Notes under the pieces: generated by a model | What the model was told of the DNA's origin: nothing | What the model saw: only the letters and a program-made list of their open reading frames with translations | Database searches by the model: none | Shown here: piece by piece, positions 15,753-24,800 of the stretch | How positions within the stretch are numbered: position 1 is the first letter of the stretch | Layout: each line of letters opens with the position of its first letter | Source of the DNA: a virus | Direction: 5' to 3' (one strand) | IMG/VR virus record: IMGVR_UViG_3300025030_000028 | Location: 1 to 42,546 of that record | DNA: 42,546 bases | Translations under genes and position numbers: made by a program

Positions 15753-16465
15753 GCCGTAGGCCCTCCCGATGTGCCCGCCCCGGGTTGCACGTTCGTATGC
15801 TTATGGGTTCCGAACTCGATACCGCCGATGCTTGCGCCGTTGGGGAACGATACGTGCCCGGTAAAAGTCGTCGCCGTGGGCGTCATAGACATGCCCGCGC
15901 CGCCGTTCGAAAGGGTGATATTTGCGGGGCCAAATTCGGCCGAAAGCGAACCGGCGGTAATCTTTACGCGGTCGGGCCAGATAGCCACACGAACCGCGCC
16001 GTCGAGGGTTTGGAGTACCGCGTGTTCGGCGTCTTCGGCCGCAACGGTCAAGCCTCGCATTACGTCGGGGATAAAAACCGCGTCTTGAAAGGTATGCTTT
16101 CGAAGGGTGTTCGGCGCGCTATCCGCGTAGCCCTGAGTAATGAGCGAAATGTCGCGGTCGTTCGCCTTGATCCATCCAAGATCGCCCGGTTTCAGATTGA
16201 ACGAGAGGGCCACGCCGTCGCCGCCGAACATCATAACGGGCACGCTCGCAACTTGGGCGCGGCCGACTTGGCGGTTATCGGTCGTCAGTAGCTTGACCAT
16301 AGGAACGACCGTTGCGCGGTTCTTTACGCGGTCATATGACACGACCCGGGCGGGCAACATGTCGTCAATTTGGCTCAAAAACTTGTCGAGGATTTGGCGC
16401 GCCATCCCGAGCAACGAGTCGTCGTTGGCCGGATCGCGGGAAGGCGTCGAGTGTTGTTCGGTCAT
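15749..16465 (-). CDS. Baseplate spike/puncturing protein (gpV/Gp138-like)
   Basis: 238 residues from the ATG at 16465 (MTEQHSTPSRDPANDDSLLG), preferred over an upstream GTG because it sits three bases after the hub stop. The OB-fold N-terminal part (ARVVSYDRVKNRATVVPMV) is followed by a beta-helix region and the apex peptide GIEFGTHKHTNVQPGAG. The HxH of THKH is known to bind an iron ion at the spike tip in P2-type spikes. It pierces the outer membrane on contraction. Confidence 0.92.
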   Translation of the reverse strand: MTEQHSTPSRDPANDDSLLGMARQILDKFLSQIDDMLPARVVSYDRVKNRATVVPMVKLLTTDNRQVGRAQVASVPVMMFGGDGVALSFNLKPGDLGWIKANDRDISLITQGYADSAPNTLRKHTFQDAVFIPDVMRGLTVAAEDAEHAVLQTLDGAVRVAIWPDRVKITAGSLSAEFGPANITLSNGGAGMSMTPTATTFTGHVSFPNGASIGGIEFGTHKHTNVQPGAGTSGGPTA

Positions 16466-16467
16466 GG

Positions 16468-17307
16468 CTAGGCCCCTGCCGCGCGGGTACATTCCGCGAT
16501 GTAATAAAACGGCGTGTCACGGCTCGCAAGCTCAAACCCCAACTTGAAAACGGTATAGAGGCCGTTCGCCGCCGGATTAAGTTTGCTCGTAATGCGAATG
16601 CCGCCGCCGAGCGTGGTCGAATTGTCGAAAAGCATTTTTACCTTAACGCCCTGTTCGGTAAATTCGGGAATGCCGATCATGCCCGAATCGAGGTTCAAGT
16701 CGCGCACCCGACGTTCGAGCGCGGCGTTAAAGTTTTTCACGACGAGGGTTTTATCGTCAATGTAGGCATTCACCCGGCCCATGTTGCCGAGGTGTTCGAC
16801 TTGCTTTACCGCGCTTCCGGTGTATGAGTAGTTCGAAATTTGCTTCGGCGTGGCCTCGAAGCTCAGGCCCAAGCCTAAATCCTTGGCGACCTTGGCCGCG
16901 ATGTTTTTCAAAGGGGCGACGGCCGGTTGCGAAGCCGCAATGATTACGCCTTTCGCATAGTCGCCGGTCGCGGCCTTTAGCGTCAAGGTAATATCGGGCG
17001 GTTGCGCGCCGACGGCGTTCGTAATGTCGCCCGCGAAGACGAGCGAATACCCGGTACTCACGCGGCCCGCTTCCACGGTCAAGAGTTTGCGTTTCTTGTT
17101 TTTGTTGAACGGCGAAGTCTCGGTGAGCAGGAAATCGCGCGTCGCTTGGTCGAGGTTGGTGATCTTTACCTCGCACTCGTTTTGATTGGCGTTCGCGTAC
17201 TTGGTGCCCGAGGCCGTCATGGCGAGGCCCTCGTATAGCTTCAATTGGCCGTTAATCTCTATGCCAATGCGAAGCAAGCGCGGGTCGAGTTCGGGGGTAT
17301 CGGCCAC
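16468..17307 (-). CDS. Baseplate hub protein
   Basis: 279 residues. GTG at 17307 chosen because GGGGAG lies seven bases upstream and the start follows the plug-gene stop directly. Contains LRIGIEINGQLKLYEGLAMT, NECEVKITNLDQATRDFLL and SKLNPAANGLYTVFKLGFEL, the pattern of the Mu gp44/gp27-like hub ring. Context between plug and spike genes supports the call. Confidence 0.82.
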   Translation of the reverse strand: MADTPELDPRLLRIGIEINGQLKLYEGLAMTASGTKYANANQNECEVKITNLDQATRDFLLTETSPFNKNKKRKLLTVEAGRVSTGYSLVFAGDITNAVGAQPPDITLTLKAATGDYAKGVIIAASQPAVAPLKNIAAKVAKDLGLGLSFEATPKQISNYSYTGSAVKQVEHLGNMGRVNAYIDDKTLVVKNFNAALERRVRDLNLDSGMIGIPEFTEQGVKVKMLFDNSTTLGGGIRITSKLNPAANGLYTVFKLGFELASRDTPFYYIAECTRAAGA

Positions 17308-17309
17308 GG

Positions 17310-17621
17310 TCAAGCTCCCCGGTATGCGGCCAGTTCGTCGGCGCTCAGATAGACGAGGAATTGCGTAACGTTGAATTGATCCCAATACGGGATCGCCTCG
17401 CCGTCGGCCGTCATGATGAAATTGCCCGCCTCTTGGTAGCGGTAGGGCAAAAGCGGCGTGCCTGCGGTTACGCGGATATTCGAAACGAGCGTTACCCCGT
17501 CGCGAACAATCGAAGCCGACATGACCCCGTTTGCCTCGCGCAATTCGATTTCGTAAAAGCGCTCGTCGAGTTGAATCGAAAGCGCTTGATTCGGGAGGGT
17601 TGCGATACCTACGTCAATCAT
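17310..17621 (-). CDS. Baseplate plug, cyanophage Pam3 gp18-like
   Basis: 103 residues. DVGIATLPNQALSIQLDERF, YEIELREANGVMSASIVRDG, and the tail YWDQFNVTQFLVYLSADELA fit the small DUF6983/Pam3 gp18-type plug protein that closes the central baseplate channel. It overlaps the Dit-like gene by ATGA and abuts the hub gene. Confidence 0.85.
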   Translation of the reverse strand: MIDVGIATLPNQALSIQLDERFYEIELREANGVMSASIVRDGVTLVSNIRVTAGTPLLPYRYQEAGNFIMTADGEAIPYWDQFNVTQFLVYLSADELAAYRGA

Positions 17622-18136
17622 TTGAAGAACCCCGAGAGAACGGAACTTTTACGCGCCGGGGGCGATTCGGTCGGTTGCTTTTGGCCCCCTTTTACCGTCG
17701 TGGAATTCTTCGGCTTCTCTACCTTGACCGTCGAGAACTGCGGTTGCACGAATTGCGCCTCTTTCAACGAGAGGGCCAAGGCCACGCCGTCGAACATTTC
17801 GGGCGTTTCATCGTGCGGCATTTTCTCAATGAGCATAGACGAGAACGAATCGACGCGGGTTTGTACCGTGAGCAACTCCCCGGCGATAAACAGGTCGCGC
17901 ACTTGCTGATAAACCGCCCGATAATCCGCACTCGAAAGAATCAAAGCGAGTTCGATATTCACGGGCAAAACGATACGATGGTCGGTAATGGTCGCGCCCG
18001 TTTCCAAGGGATGCTCCATTGCCTTTGAAGCCCGCATAATCGTTGCTTTGATCGCGCGGGCGTCTTCGAAGACTTGTTCGAAACTCGAATTCAGTACGGC
18101 GACAACATCTTGCGCGCCGGTCGGTGCGTCCATCAT
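17618..18136 (-). CDS. Dit-like baseplate/tail protein
   Basis: 172 residues. The N-terminal two-thirds (ITDHRIVLPVNIELALILSS; YRAVYQQVRDLFIAGELLTV; DSFSSMLIEKMPHDETPEMF) resembles the Dit-like domain that forms the tube-proximal hub ring in E217/Pam3-type contractile tails. The C-terminus is a basic, low-complexity tail (KPKNSTTVKGGQKQPTESPP). Start overlaps the tape measure stop. Confidence 0.8.
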   Translation of the reverse strand: MMDAPTGAQDVVAVLNSSFEQVFEDARAIKATIMRASKAMEHPLETGATITDHRIVLPVNIELALILSSADYRAVYQQVRDLFIAGELLTVQTRVDSFSSMLIEKMPHDETPEMFDGVALALSLKEAQFVQPQFSTVKVEKPKNSTTVKGGQKQPTESPPARKSSVLSGFFK

Positions 18137-19881
18137 GCCAATACCCCGTCGTCGAAGTTGTTCGCGGCCTGCCGCATTTGTGCTTGCATGGTGCCGCCTA
18201 TGGCCTTGCTGATACCTTGCGCGTCGGTCGCCTGAGTCTTGACCTCGACTTTACCGACGGTCACGGTAGTATTTTTCGTTTTCGTCGTGTTGGCGAGGCT
18301 GTTCGACGTTTGCGACGCGAGCGGCGACGCCCCGGCCGCCCCGATTTGCTCTTTCCCGCGCCCTACGGCGGCGCGAATCTCGGCCGACATAGGCGAGGTA
18401 GGGGAACCCCCGGCCGCCCCCGTGGGCGCGGTTCCTGCCCCATTGGCGGCCCCTTTTTCATCGCCGCCGATCCCGAGGAAGGCTTTCGCCTTGTTGAACC
18501 CGGTTACGACGGTGTTTATCCCGTCCATGACGACGGCAATAGCGGCCTTGATCGCGGCCACGATTGCATCCCACACGCCCGTAATTGTTTCCCCGGCCGC
18601 CGTGAAAGCGTCGGTAATGGTGCCGACTACTTCTTTCAGCCCGGGGAAAGTCTCGATAAGGCGGTCGATACCGGCGGCAACATCCGACTTAAACTTTTCG
18701 AACGCGGCGGCCGGATCGTCGAACATGCCGACGAGGAAGTTAAAAACCGCCTTCGCAATATCCCAAAGAAACACGAACTCGGCCCCAAGGCCCTTCAAAA
18801 TCTCGCCGATGATAGGCCACTTATTGACAATGTTCCCGATCATCGAATCGCCGCCTTCGATGAAATTCATAATGTCATCGTAGAGCAGGGCGAAGGCGAT
18901 ACCGACGGCGGCCACGGCCAAGCCGATCAACGCGAACGGGGCAATCATCGCCCACACGGCTATCGCGCCATTGATCGCGGCAGGGATCAGGAAATAAGCA
19001 ATCGCGCCCGCAATGGCGATAAACACGCCCTCGGTAAATTTGCTATGTTTGAGCAGGAAATCGACGAACATTTTTACGTACTTGGTCGCGGTTTCCATTG
19101 CCTTCGTGAAGATAGGAAGCGCGGCGACCTTGAAACCCTCGGTCAGCTTTTCGAGGTACATTTTCAAGGTATTGACTTCGAGCGAAAGACCCTTGCTTGC
19201 CTTCGTGTATTCGGCCGACCGCTTAACGGCTTGGTCGAGGTTAAAGCCGCTCGCCCGATCAATATCGGCCATGCGCTTTTGAAGTGCCACGAAATCGGCG
19301 TTAAACAGTTTCAGCATGGAAGGGTCGAGGCCGAGGCGCTCCATTACGCGAATTTGCGTACCCTTCTCCATGCCGTGCAACTTCTCGGCAAGCTCGCCCA
19401 TTACCTGAGTTGTCGGCTTAATTTTGCCGTTTGCGTCGGTGATCGTTACCCCGAGTTCCTCGAATACCTTTTTCGCCCGACCCATGCCGAGGAAGGTATC
19501 TTGAATCGCGGTATCTAGGGCCATGAGCGCCCCGGTTGATTTTTCTTCGCTGATACCCAGCAAGGCCGAGGCGTCGCGGAATTCATCAACGGCTTCGGTC
19601 GTCGAGCGGAAGCGGGCGGCCAGCTTGCCGAGTTCGTCGTAAGCCGCCGCCGTTTCCTTTACCCCCGCAACGAGTGCCCCGATAGACATACCGAGGCCGA
19701 GAAGACCGGCCGCCTTACCCACGAGGCCGAACAGTTTTTCGCCCGCTTTGCTACCTTCTTTATCGACGCCCTTTAGCTTGTCGATAAGGCCGTCGGCTTT
19801 CTTTTCAGTCTCGCCGAGGCCCTTGTCGAGTTTCGAAGCGTCCGAATCAAAGAGGATATAGAAGGTATCAAGGATGCTCAT
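18133..19881 (-). CDS. Tail tape measure protein
   Basis: 582 residues: helical N-terminus (MSILDTFYILFDSDASKLDK; TEKKADGLIDKLKGV), Ala/Gly-rich and coiled-coil parts, a hydrophobic block near 285-340 (AIAGAIAYFLIPAAINGAIA) and a Gly/Ala/Thr-rich linker near 490-540. It sets tail length; at roughly 1.5 angstrom per residue, a tail somewhat under 100 nm is expected. Start overlaps the chaperone frameshift-product stop (ATGA at 19881-19878), which supports translation of that extension. Confidence 0.94.
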   Translation of the reverse strand: MSILDTFYILFDSDASKLDKGLGETEKKADGLIDKLKGVDKEGSKAGEKLFGLVGKAAGLLGLGMSIGALVAGVKETAAAYDELGKLAARFRSTTEAVDEFRDASALLGISEEKSTGALMALDTAIQDTFLGMGRAKKVFEELGVTITDANGKIKPTTQVMGELAEKLHGMEKGTQIRVMERLGLDPSMLKLFNADFVALQKRMADIDRASGFNLDQAVKRSAEYTKASKGLSLEVNTLKMYLEKLTEGFKVAALPIFTKAMETATKYVKMFVDFLLKHSKFTEGVFIAIAGAIAYFLIPAAINGAIAVWAMIAPFALIGLAVAAVGIAFALLYDDIMNFIEGGDSMIGNIVNKWPIIGEILKGLGAEFVFLWDIAKAVFNFLVGMFDDPAAAFEKFKSDVAAGIDRLIETFPGLKEVVGTITDAFTAAGETITGVWDAIVAAIKAAIAVVMDGINTVVTGFNKAKAFLGIGGDEKGAANGAGTAPTGAAGGSPTSPMSAEIRAAVGRGKEQIGAAGASPLASQTSNSLANTTKTKNTTVTVGKVEVKTQATDAQGISKAIGGTMQAQMRQAANNFDDGVLA

Positions 19882-20419
19882 TTTTTCGTCTTCGCGTGTT
19901 CAATGGCGAGGTGTTCATTCCAACGTGTGACCATGATTACCTCCCAAAGATTAAAGGCGTCCTCGACGCTGTAGATAGTGCGCAACTCGTTTAACGTTGC
20001 TTTCCCTTCGGCGACGATTGCCCCGATAAATCCATCAACGTTTGGGAAAGAAACGCTTGGGCCTTCTTGGTGATAGCTTCTAAGAAAGTCGAGCCTTTCC
20101 CGTTCCCGAAAAAACTTACGTTGTACTCCATCATCGCGACCTCGACGCGCGCGAGGGTTTCCCAATCGGGCACGTGGTTATCGACGAGGCCCCGGGTCGT
20201 CAGGCAAAGCGGCTCGGCCCCTTCCCGGGGCACGGCCACGAATGCCATTAGCTTGAGCATCGTTTCTTCATTTACCGCATAGTCGCCGAGTTTCGGCATA
20301 GCCGATAGCGGATACTTTGCGATAATTTCGCGGCCTTGAACGGCCGGGAATTTTGAGAGGATATAAACCCGCTTCTCGCCCTTTTGGGTTTCGACGGTAA
20401 TCTCTTTCGGTTCAAGCAT
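19878..20419 (-). CDS. Tail assembly chaperone, long frameshift form (G-T type)
   Basis: Predicted -1 frameshift product of about 180 residues: residues 1-140 of the short form joined to a 40-residue extension starting ATLNELRTIYSVEDAFNLWE and ending AIEHAKTKK. The shift would occur at GGGAAAG (20006-20000), the same heptamer used by lambda G-T, in the right frame (G GGA AAG) two codons before the short-form stop. The extension has no credible start codon of its own, and its stop overlaps the tape measure start. The long form is expected to load the tape measure with tube subunits. Confidence 0.82.
19991..20419 (-). CDS. Tail assembly chaperone, short form (G type)
   Basis: 142 residues, MLEPKEITVETQKGEKRVYI at the start, with KFPAVQGREIIAKYPLSAMP and MLKLMAFVAVPREGAEPLCL. 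It sits between tube protein and tape measure, the invariant place of tail chaperones in myo- and siphoviruses. It is made when ribosomes do not shift at 20006-20000 and terminates at TAA 19993-19991. Confidence 0.85.
   Translation of the reverse strand: MLEPKEITVETQKGEKRVYILSKFPAVQGREIIAKYPLSAMPKLGDYAVNEETMLKLMAFVAVPREGAEPLCLTTRGLVDNHVPDWETLARVEVAMMEYNVSFFGNGKGSTFLEAITKKAQAFLSQTLMDLSGQSSPKGKQR
20000..20006 (-). promoter_or_regulatory. Programmed -1 ribosomal slippery site
   Basis: GGGAAAG on the minus strand, read in zero frame as G GGA AAG and re-paired after slipping as GGG AAA. The zero-frame stop follows two codons later. A second possible slippery heptamer, T TTT TTC, lies upstream at about 20109-20115, also in frame, but is less likely because of its position. 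Confidence 0.8.
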
Positions 20420-20431
20420 CCCGGCCCCCTG

Positions 20432-20875
20432 TTACGAACGATTGACGTTTTCGAAGGCAAAGGCGTAAGCCTTCGACTTCAAGCGGCCGGAACTTTGCGT
20501 GCTGTTCGCGGGTTGGCCGTCGGTGATCACGCCTTGCGAGAAGGCGGCCACGCTTCCGTCGGGGTACAGGGCTACGATGCTGATAACATCGCGCGCCCCG
20601 AACTTGCCTTTACCGACGCGGTTCGCCTCGAACAAGACCGACAAATTCAAGTCGTCTTCGCCGCCCGGTACGACGTTGAGCGTAACCGGAATCGGGTTTG
20701 CCTTGCTCCACGAAATCAGGTCGCCATTGACGCCCATAGCCTTGTCGCGGATTTGCATACTCGGCGCGTCGAACGGGTCGGCGTCGTCGGCAAATTGGGT
20801 AATGCTGATACCCGAGGGGAAGGTTTCGGAAGCGATAACCTGTACCCGGATACCAAATGCGCTAATGTCTTGCAT
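20432..20875 (-). CDS. Tail tube protein (DUF3277)
   Basis: 147 residues forming the inner tube. Recognised as DUF3277 from [20 protein letters not shown], the [14 protein letters not shown] block and [26 protein letters not shown] ribosome site before the ATG at 20875. Directly follows the sheath gene in transcription order, as expected. Confidence 0.93.
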   Translation of the reverse strand: MQDISAFGIRVQVIASETFPSGISITQFADDADPFDAPSMQIRDKAMGVNGDLISWSKANPIPVTLNVVPGGEDDLNLSVLFEANRVGKGKFGARDVISIVALYPDGSVAAFSQGVITDGQPANSTQSSGRLKSKAYAFAFENVNRS

Positions 20876-20893
20876 GGTTTTTTCTCCTTAACC

Positions 20894-22399
20894 TTAAATC
20901 AGAACGTGCGAGCCTTCGACCTTGCGGATTGTGTCATCCTTGGAATAGATCAGGGTATAAACCGCTTTCCATTCCGTGCGCCCGTCGGTCGTGACATAGC
21001 TTTGCATGACGCAATCAATCCAGTAGCCGAGGCGATAGACTTGCTGCCACGCCACGGCGTCGCCGGTCAGGTTGGTAATGTAGAGTTTTTGCGTCACGTT
21101 CAACGGCTTGCCGATGCTGATAGTACCGTTAAACGCCGCACTCTCGATAACCCCTTGCAGCACGGCGAGCAGTTGGCCCCGGCCGGTCGTGTTGGCCGAT
21201 ACGCGCGCCATCGACAAGAGCAGGCCCATGATTGCCGCCCCGGCCGCATCCTTGAACCACATTTCGTTAGCGTAGGTGTTCATATCAACCGGGTCGGTTG
21301 CTAGGCCCATCATGACGCCACGTTGGAAAAAGTCGAGGAATTGGCCCGCCGTTTGCGTGCGACCGTAGTAATTGACGCGGTTGTTATCCATCGTCGTAGC
21401 GGTCGGGTCGTCTTGAACGCTGGGGGTCAAGGTCGCTTGTTGGTACATGTAGTTTTGTACCGAGTTCCGGGCGGCGTAGTCGGTCGCGGCGAGGATCATT
21501 GCCGGGAACAACTCGGGGTATTCGGTAGCCAGCGGCGAAAGGATCGTCGCAACGCCCGAGAGGCCCGACAACGCGCCGTAGTACGCGGCGGCGTCGGTTT
21601 GCGCGATGCCGATCAGGTACATAAATTTCACGTTGTACGTGTCGTTTTGCGTGGCGACGGCGACGGCTTGCGCTTGGGTAATGGTCGGGATGAAAGCGAA
21701 GGAACCGAAGTTGTCGGAAACTTGCACGCTCGCGAGGAAAGCGTCGAGCGGCTCTTGCACGGCCACGCCCGGGGAGAATACGGCGGTCGCATCCCAGCCC
21801 AGCAAAGTGCGAACGTCAGTACCGGAAGCGGGGGCGGCAGTCGCCACGGCTTCGGCATCTACGACGCCGCCGACAAGCTCGAAGCGGTTCGCGGTCGCGT
21901 TGTACGTAACGCTCGCGGCCGTCCAATCGGCCCCGCCTGCGACAATTGCGCGGATCGCGGTTTGAAGGATCGTTGCAACGTTCGAGAGGGTCGTCGCACT
22001 CGAAAAGTTGATGCCCGTAACGTCGGCGGTGTATGCGCCAAGCGTCAGTTTGAAAGCGCCCGTCGTGATCCCGGTAAAGGAAGACACGGCGAACGTTTTC
22101 GTCGCGCCGTAGATACGACCGGCGGCGGCCGCGTTGGCGTAGCGAGAGAACGAAATTTTTCGCGGGGCCTTGATCAGTTTGGAGATAAAGCCAAAGTAGA
22201 AAACCGCGCGAAGGTACTCGGGCGAGGTCGTGCCAAAATACGCGCCTACGTCGCTTGCGCTTGTCATTTCAATGACGGTATTTGCAGGCACGCGCGTATC
22301 GGTTGAGAACAGGCGCAAGATAAGGTCGCGAAGGCGAACCCCCGCGCCGCCGCCGACGCCCGAGGTAATATCGACGTAGCGTTTGAAAGAGATAGCCAT
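20894..22399 (-). CDS. Contractile tail sheath protein (DUF3383)
   Basis: 501 residues, the sheath subunit that defines this as a myovirus. N-terminal KRYVDITSGVGGGAGVRLRD and RLFSTDTRVPANTVIEM, the central variable domain, and the C-terminal WIDCVMQSYVTTDGRTEWKA region match the DUF3383 sheath family of E217- and Pam3-like phages. It lies between the terminator and tube genes. Confidence 0.95.
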   Translation of the reverse strand: MAISFKRYVDITSGVGGGAGVRLRDLILRLFSTDTRVPANTVIEMTSASDVGAYFGTTSPEYLRAVFYFGFISKLIKAPRKISFSRYANAAAAGRIYGATKTFAVSSFTGITTGAFKLTLGAYTADVTGINFSSATTLSNVATILQTAIRAIVAGGADWTAASVTYNATANRFELVGGVVDAEAVATAAPASGTDVRTLLGWDATAVFSPGVAVQEPLDAFLASVQVSDNFGSFAFIPTITQAQAVAVATQNDTYNVKFMYLIGIAQTDAAAYYGALSGLSGVATILSPLATEYPELFPAMILAATDYAARNSVQNYMYQQATLTPSVQDDPTATTMDNNRVNYYGRTQTAGQFLDFFQRGVMMGLATDPVDMNTYANEMWFKDAAGAAIMGLLLSMARVSANTTGRGQLLAVLQGVIESAAFNGTISIGKPLNVTQKLYITNLTGDAVAWQQVYRLGYWIDCVMQSYVTTDGRTEWKAVYTLIYSKDDTIRKVEGSHVLI

Positions 22400-22411
22400 T
22401 TTCGAAGCCCC

Positions 22412-22954
22412 TTAAACCCGGCTCATGTTCAGATCATACGCAGCTACGGCCGGAATCGTAGAAACGCTCGTTCGTTTGTGTGTCAAGATCACGTCGAAGC
22501 TAGGCACCGCCTCGAATTGGTCGTGATCATCCACGATATACGGGTTCCGAACATCCGTTACCCGAAGAATGCCGACCTCTTGCGCCCGGAATGCGGCCAA
22601 GATTGAGTCGCTTTGAATGATACCCGAAACCGTGTTCAGTATGTCAGATTCGGTTAGCCCCGTCACGTCTTTGGGGTCTTGCGGAATCCATGCCGAAAAC
22701 TGATACGTCGATTCGTATTGCTGGATTTCGGTATGGGTAAAGGCGTTCGCCTGAGTGTCGAAAACGTCTTTCCTTTCGGGATGCCCGTACCGATGGTCGC
22801 CAATCTTGAAAAAATAGACATAGGGCGAACTACTCGCACCCTGTTGTCGGCTTTGGAAACTGCGGGCCATCTTGACCCCGGAAAGCCCCGAGGTCGCTTG
22901 CATGGCGGGCAGTAGTTGCGCCATGAATAGCGCGGCCAATTGTTTGTCATTCAT
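22412..22954 (-). CDS. Tail terminator / neck terminator-like protein
   Basis: 180 residues. Contains VYFFKIGDHRYGHPERKDVF, YESTYQFSAWIPQDP and FRAQEVGILRVTDVRNPYIV plus a terminal FEAVPSFDVILTHKR, the usual pattern of the terminator located just before the sheath gene. It caps the growing tail and joins it to the neck. Start overlaps the collar stop. Confidence 0.8.
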   Translation of the reverse strand: MNDKQLAALFMAQLLPAMQATSGLSGVKMARSFQSRQQGASSSPYVYFFKIGDHRYGHPERKDVFDTQANAFTHTEIQQYESTYQFSAWIPQDPKDVTGLTESDILNTVSGIIQSDSILAAFRAQEVGILRVTDVRNPYIVDDHDQFEAVPSFDVILTHKRTSVSTIPAVAAYDLNMSRV

Positions 22955-23321
22955 TGCCGGGAGTCTCCACGCAAAGCATTTTCGTAAAGCCGTCGATTGC
23001 TGCCCAACTTTGATCGCTTTCGCATTGCCACGTCTTGCCGCCGAACGAAACCAAGTCGCCCTCGCGGTCGCGCGAGGTCGGCGAGATAGTGGCCGAGGTG
23101 TAGAGCATGACGTAATTTTTCGTCAGGTTTAAGCCTAGCTCTTGATAAAGCCGCTTGTTAATCGGTTGCACGCTTCCTTGAATAGCCACGGGGGCGGCAA
23201 AGGTCGTAACGGTATCGCCCGCCGCATTCTCGGCACGCGAAACAAACGCGCGGTGCTGTAGGGTTTGCATCGAAATGACTCGCGCCGCGATGCTCAAAAG
23301 GTTAGCGCCCGGGATGTTCAT
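22947..23321 (-). CDS. Head-tail collar protein (E217 gp28-like)
   Basis: 124 residues. QTLQHRAFVSRAENAAGDTV, VQPINKRLYQELGLNLTKNY and GDLVSFGGKTWQCESD fit the small beta-barrel collar proteins of E217-type necks. Its place between the HK97-gp10-like and terminator genes supports this. The exact family assignment is from memory of the gene order. Confidence 0.78.
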   Translation of the reverse strand: MNIPGANLLSIAARVISMQTLQHRAFVSRAENAAGDTVTTFAAPVAIQGSVQPINKRLYQELGLNLTKNYVMLYTSATISPTSRDREGDLVSFGGKTWQCESDQSWAAIDGFTKMLCVETPGNE

Positions 23322-23809
23322 TTTTTCGTAGTCTCCGAGGTCAGGGTATTAAGCAAAATGCCGGTATCGACGAGCGGTTTCGCGATAGAGGCTTGCGCCC
23401 CCTTGCCGCCGTTCGCGAGGCGGCGTTTCCGTGCGTCGATTGTCGCTTGTTTCAGGGCGGGGGCGGTTACTTTCGTGATCGTTTTGCGCACGTGGCCTTC
23501 GGCGGCCATCGCTACGGCCTCCATAACGCGGTCAGGTTCGATTTTTCCTTGGGCGGCGGCCCTCGATATAGTCTCGGCGGTCTTGGCCCATTCCTGCCGC
23601 TTCTCCGTGGCCGTGGCACGCATCCCCAGCCGGGGAGGAATGCCCCGCGAAGGGCTTCCAAACTCTTGCACGTGGGCGACGCCTGCGACGGGTGCCCCGC
23701 TTTCATAGACGGCCGAGGGAAACCACCCGACTTTACTTTGCGAGCCGTCGAGGGCTTTTACCGTTTGGCGTAGGGCTTCAATCTTGCCCGCCTTGCGAGT
23801 TATTCGCAT
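23318..23809 (-). CDS. HK97 gp10-like neck/tail completion protein
   Basis: 163 residues, basic. VGWFPSAVYESGAPVAGVAH, VQEFGSPSRGIPPRLGMRAT and RKPL-like VDTGILLNTLTSE resemble the gp10/tail completion fold, in which an E-F-G/IP-PRP-F-like motif precedes a helical stretch and a C-terminal DTG-x-L strand. Overlaps the collar gene by four bases. Confidence 0.8.
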   Translation of the reverse strand: MRITRKAGKIEALRQTVKALDGSQSKVGWFPSAVYESGAPVAGVAHVQEFGSPSRGIPPRLGMRATATEKRQEWAKTAETISRAAAQGKIEPDRVMEAVAMAAEGHVRKTITKVTAPALKQATIDARKRRLANGGKGAQASIAKPLVDTGILLNTLTSETTKK

Positions 23810-23811
23810 GG

Positions 23812-24255
23812 CTAGAAAATCCCGCCGACCTTGCGGAAGGCCGAGCGCTCAGGCAGGCCGCCCACGTAGAAGCCGCCCGCCGCTTGCGCTTGGAGCAGGC
23901 CGAGCAATTGCGCGCCGTAGGGGGTCGTATTGAGCCACCATTGCCATTCGGATTTGACGGGCGGCGGCGTGAGCGTGATTTGCACGTGATCAACGACGGC
24001 CCCTTGCACGATGCCGACTTGGCCCGTGTAGTTGTTTTGCGCAATGATCACGCCGAGCGCCAAGAGGTGCGCAGTCATGAGGTAAAGCGAATTCGTTCGA
24101 ACGGCCAACGACATGTCGCCGTAAGTGTCGGCCGAAACGTAGCCCGTTGCCATGCCGAATTGAATCGAGAGGGCCGCGTCGGGGTATTTGGCCGGGTCGG
24201 CGAACTGCGGGAACAGTGCGCGGAATGCGGCAGGGTCAAGCGTAATCGTACTCAT
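23812..24255 (-). CDS. Head-tail adaptor / gateway protein (DUF4054)
   Basis: 147 residues. [20 protein letters not shown], the [20 protein letters not shown] helix and [20 protein letters not shown] are the typical DUF4054 blocks. These proteins sit under the portal and connect it to the collar. Ribosome site is weak, and the start lies only 19 bases downstream of a terminator hairpin, suggesting reduced expression relative to capsid genes. Confidence 0.88.
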   Translation of the reverse strand: MSTITLDPAAFRALFPQFADPAKYPDAALSIQFGMATGYVSADTYGDMSLAVRTNSLYLMTAHLLALGVIIAQNNYTGQVGIVQGAVVDHVQITLTPPPVKSEWQWWLNTTPYGAQLLGLLQAQAAGGFYVGGLPERSAFRKVGGIF

Positions 24256-24273
24256 GGTCAGCTCTCAAAAAGA

Positions 24274-24305
24274 AAAGGCCGGGGCGTCGATAGCTCCCGG
24301 CCTTT
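24274..24305 (-). terminator. Hairpin terminator between capsid and neck genes
   Basis: Perfect 10-bp stem AAAGGCCGGG/CCCGGCCTTT with a 12-base loop. On the minus strand it is followed by TTTTCTTTTTG, so it terminates or attenuates leftward transcription after the gene ending at 24330. Confidence 0.75.
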
Positions 24306-24329
24306 GCGGTCAGACAAAGCCCGGGGGGC

Positions 24330-24746
24330 TTACTTGCGCTTGCGGCCGCCGGTTGCGGGGGCGGCGTCGGTTGCGACTTCTTCCCCCCCGACAACGGTTT
24401 GCGCGTCGGCGGCGATATTGTCTTGCGGCACGATAGGCGCGGAATTGTCGCGGCCGGTCATGTCGGCGGCCACGGTATCGGGGTCGGCGTAGGATTCGGA
24501 AACCATGACGAAACCGTTTTTCTCGTGCATCTTGAAAACGTCGTTTTGGCGCAAGTATTCGACTTGTTGCTCGGTAACTTCGGTCGCGACGCCGCGCGGG
24601 GTAACGATGCGGTCATTTGCCACGCCTGCGCCGCCCTTGACGACGACCGACGGCAGGGAGATAGGCATATCGCCGCCGCCTTGCTCGTGGTTCGTATAGG
24701 CAACGTCGCTTGCGAGCGTCGAGAAGATAAACAGTTTTTTGGACAT
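24330..24746 (-). CDS. Hypothetical protein next to major capsid
   Basis: 138 residues, MSKKLFIFSTLASDVAYTNH at the start, with EVTEQQVEYLRQNDVFKMHE and a disordered acidic/Ala-rich C-terminus ending TGGRKRK. AAGGAG ribosome site. Similar proteins follow DUF2184 capsid genes in related phages, but I know no function. It is bracketed by two terminator-like hairpins (24274-24305 and 24801-24834), so it forms its own transcriptional step. A minor head or decoration role is possible. Confidence 0.75.
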   Translation of the reverse strand: MSKKLFIFSTLASDVAYTNHEQGGGDMPISLPSVVVKGGAGVANDRIVTPRGVATEVTEQQVEYLRQNDVFKMHEKNGFVMVSESYADPDTVAADMTGRDNSAPIVPQDNIAADAQTVVGGEEVATDAAPATGGRKRK

Positions 24747-24800
24747 GGGGAGAACTCCTTAAACGATTGATGGAGAGAAAGCAAGTTGCATCATAAAACA

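Noticed and set aside
18124-19518. Long plus-strand open frame (464 codons) opposite the tape measure gene
   Set aside because: It mirrors the codon bias of the tape measure gene, has no ribosome site or recognised motif, and opposes a well supported late gene.
19878-20165. Stand-alone small gene between chaperone and tape measure
   Set aside because: No credible start or ribosome site; it overlaps the chaperone frame and is better explained as the -1 frameshift extension.
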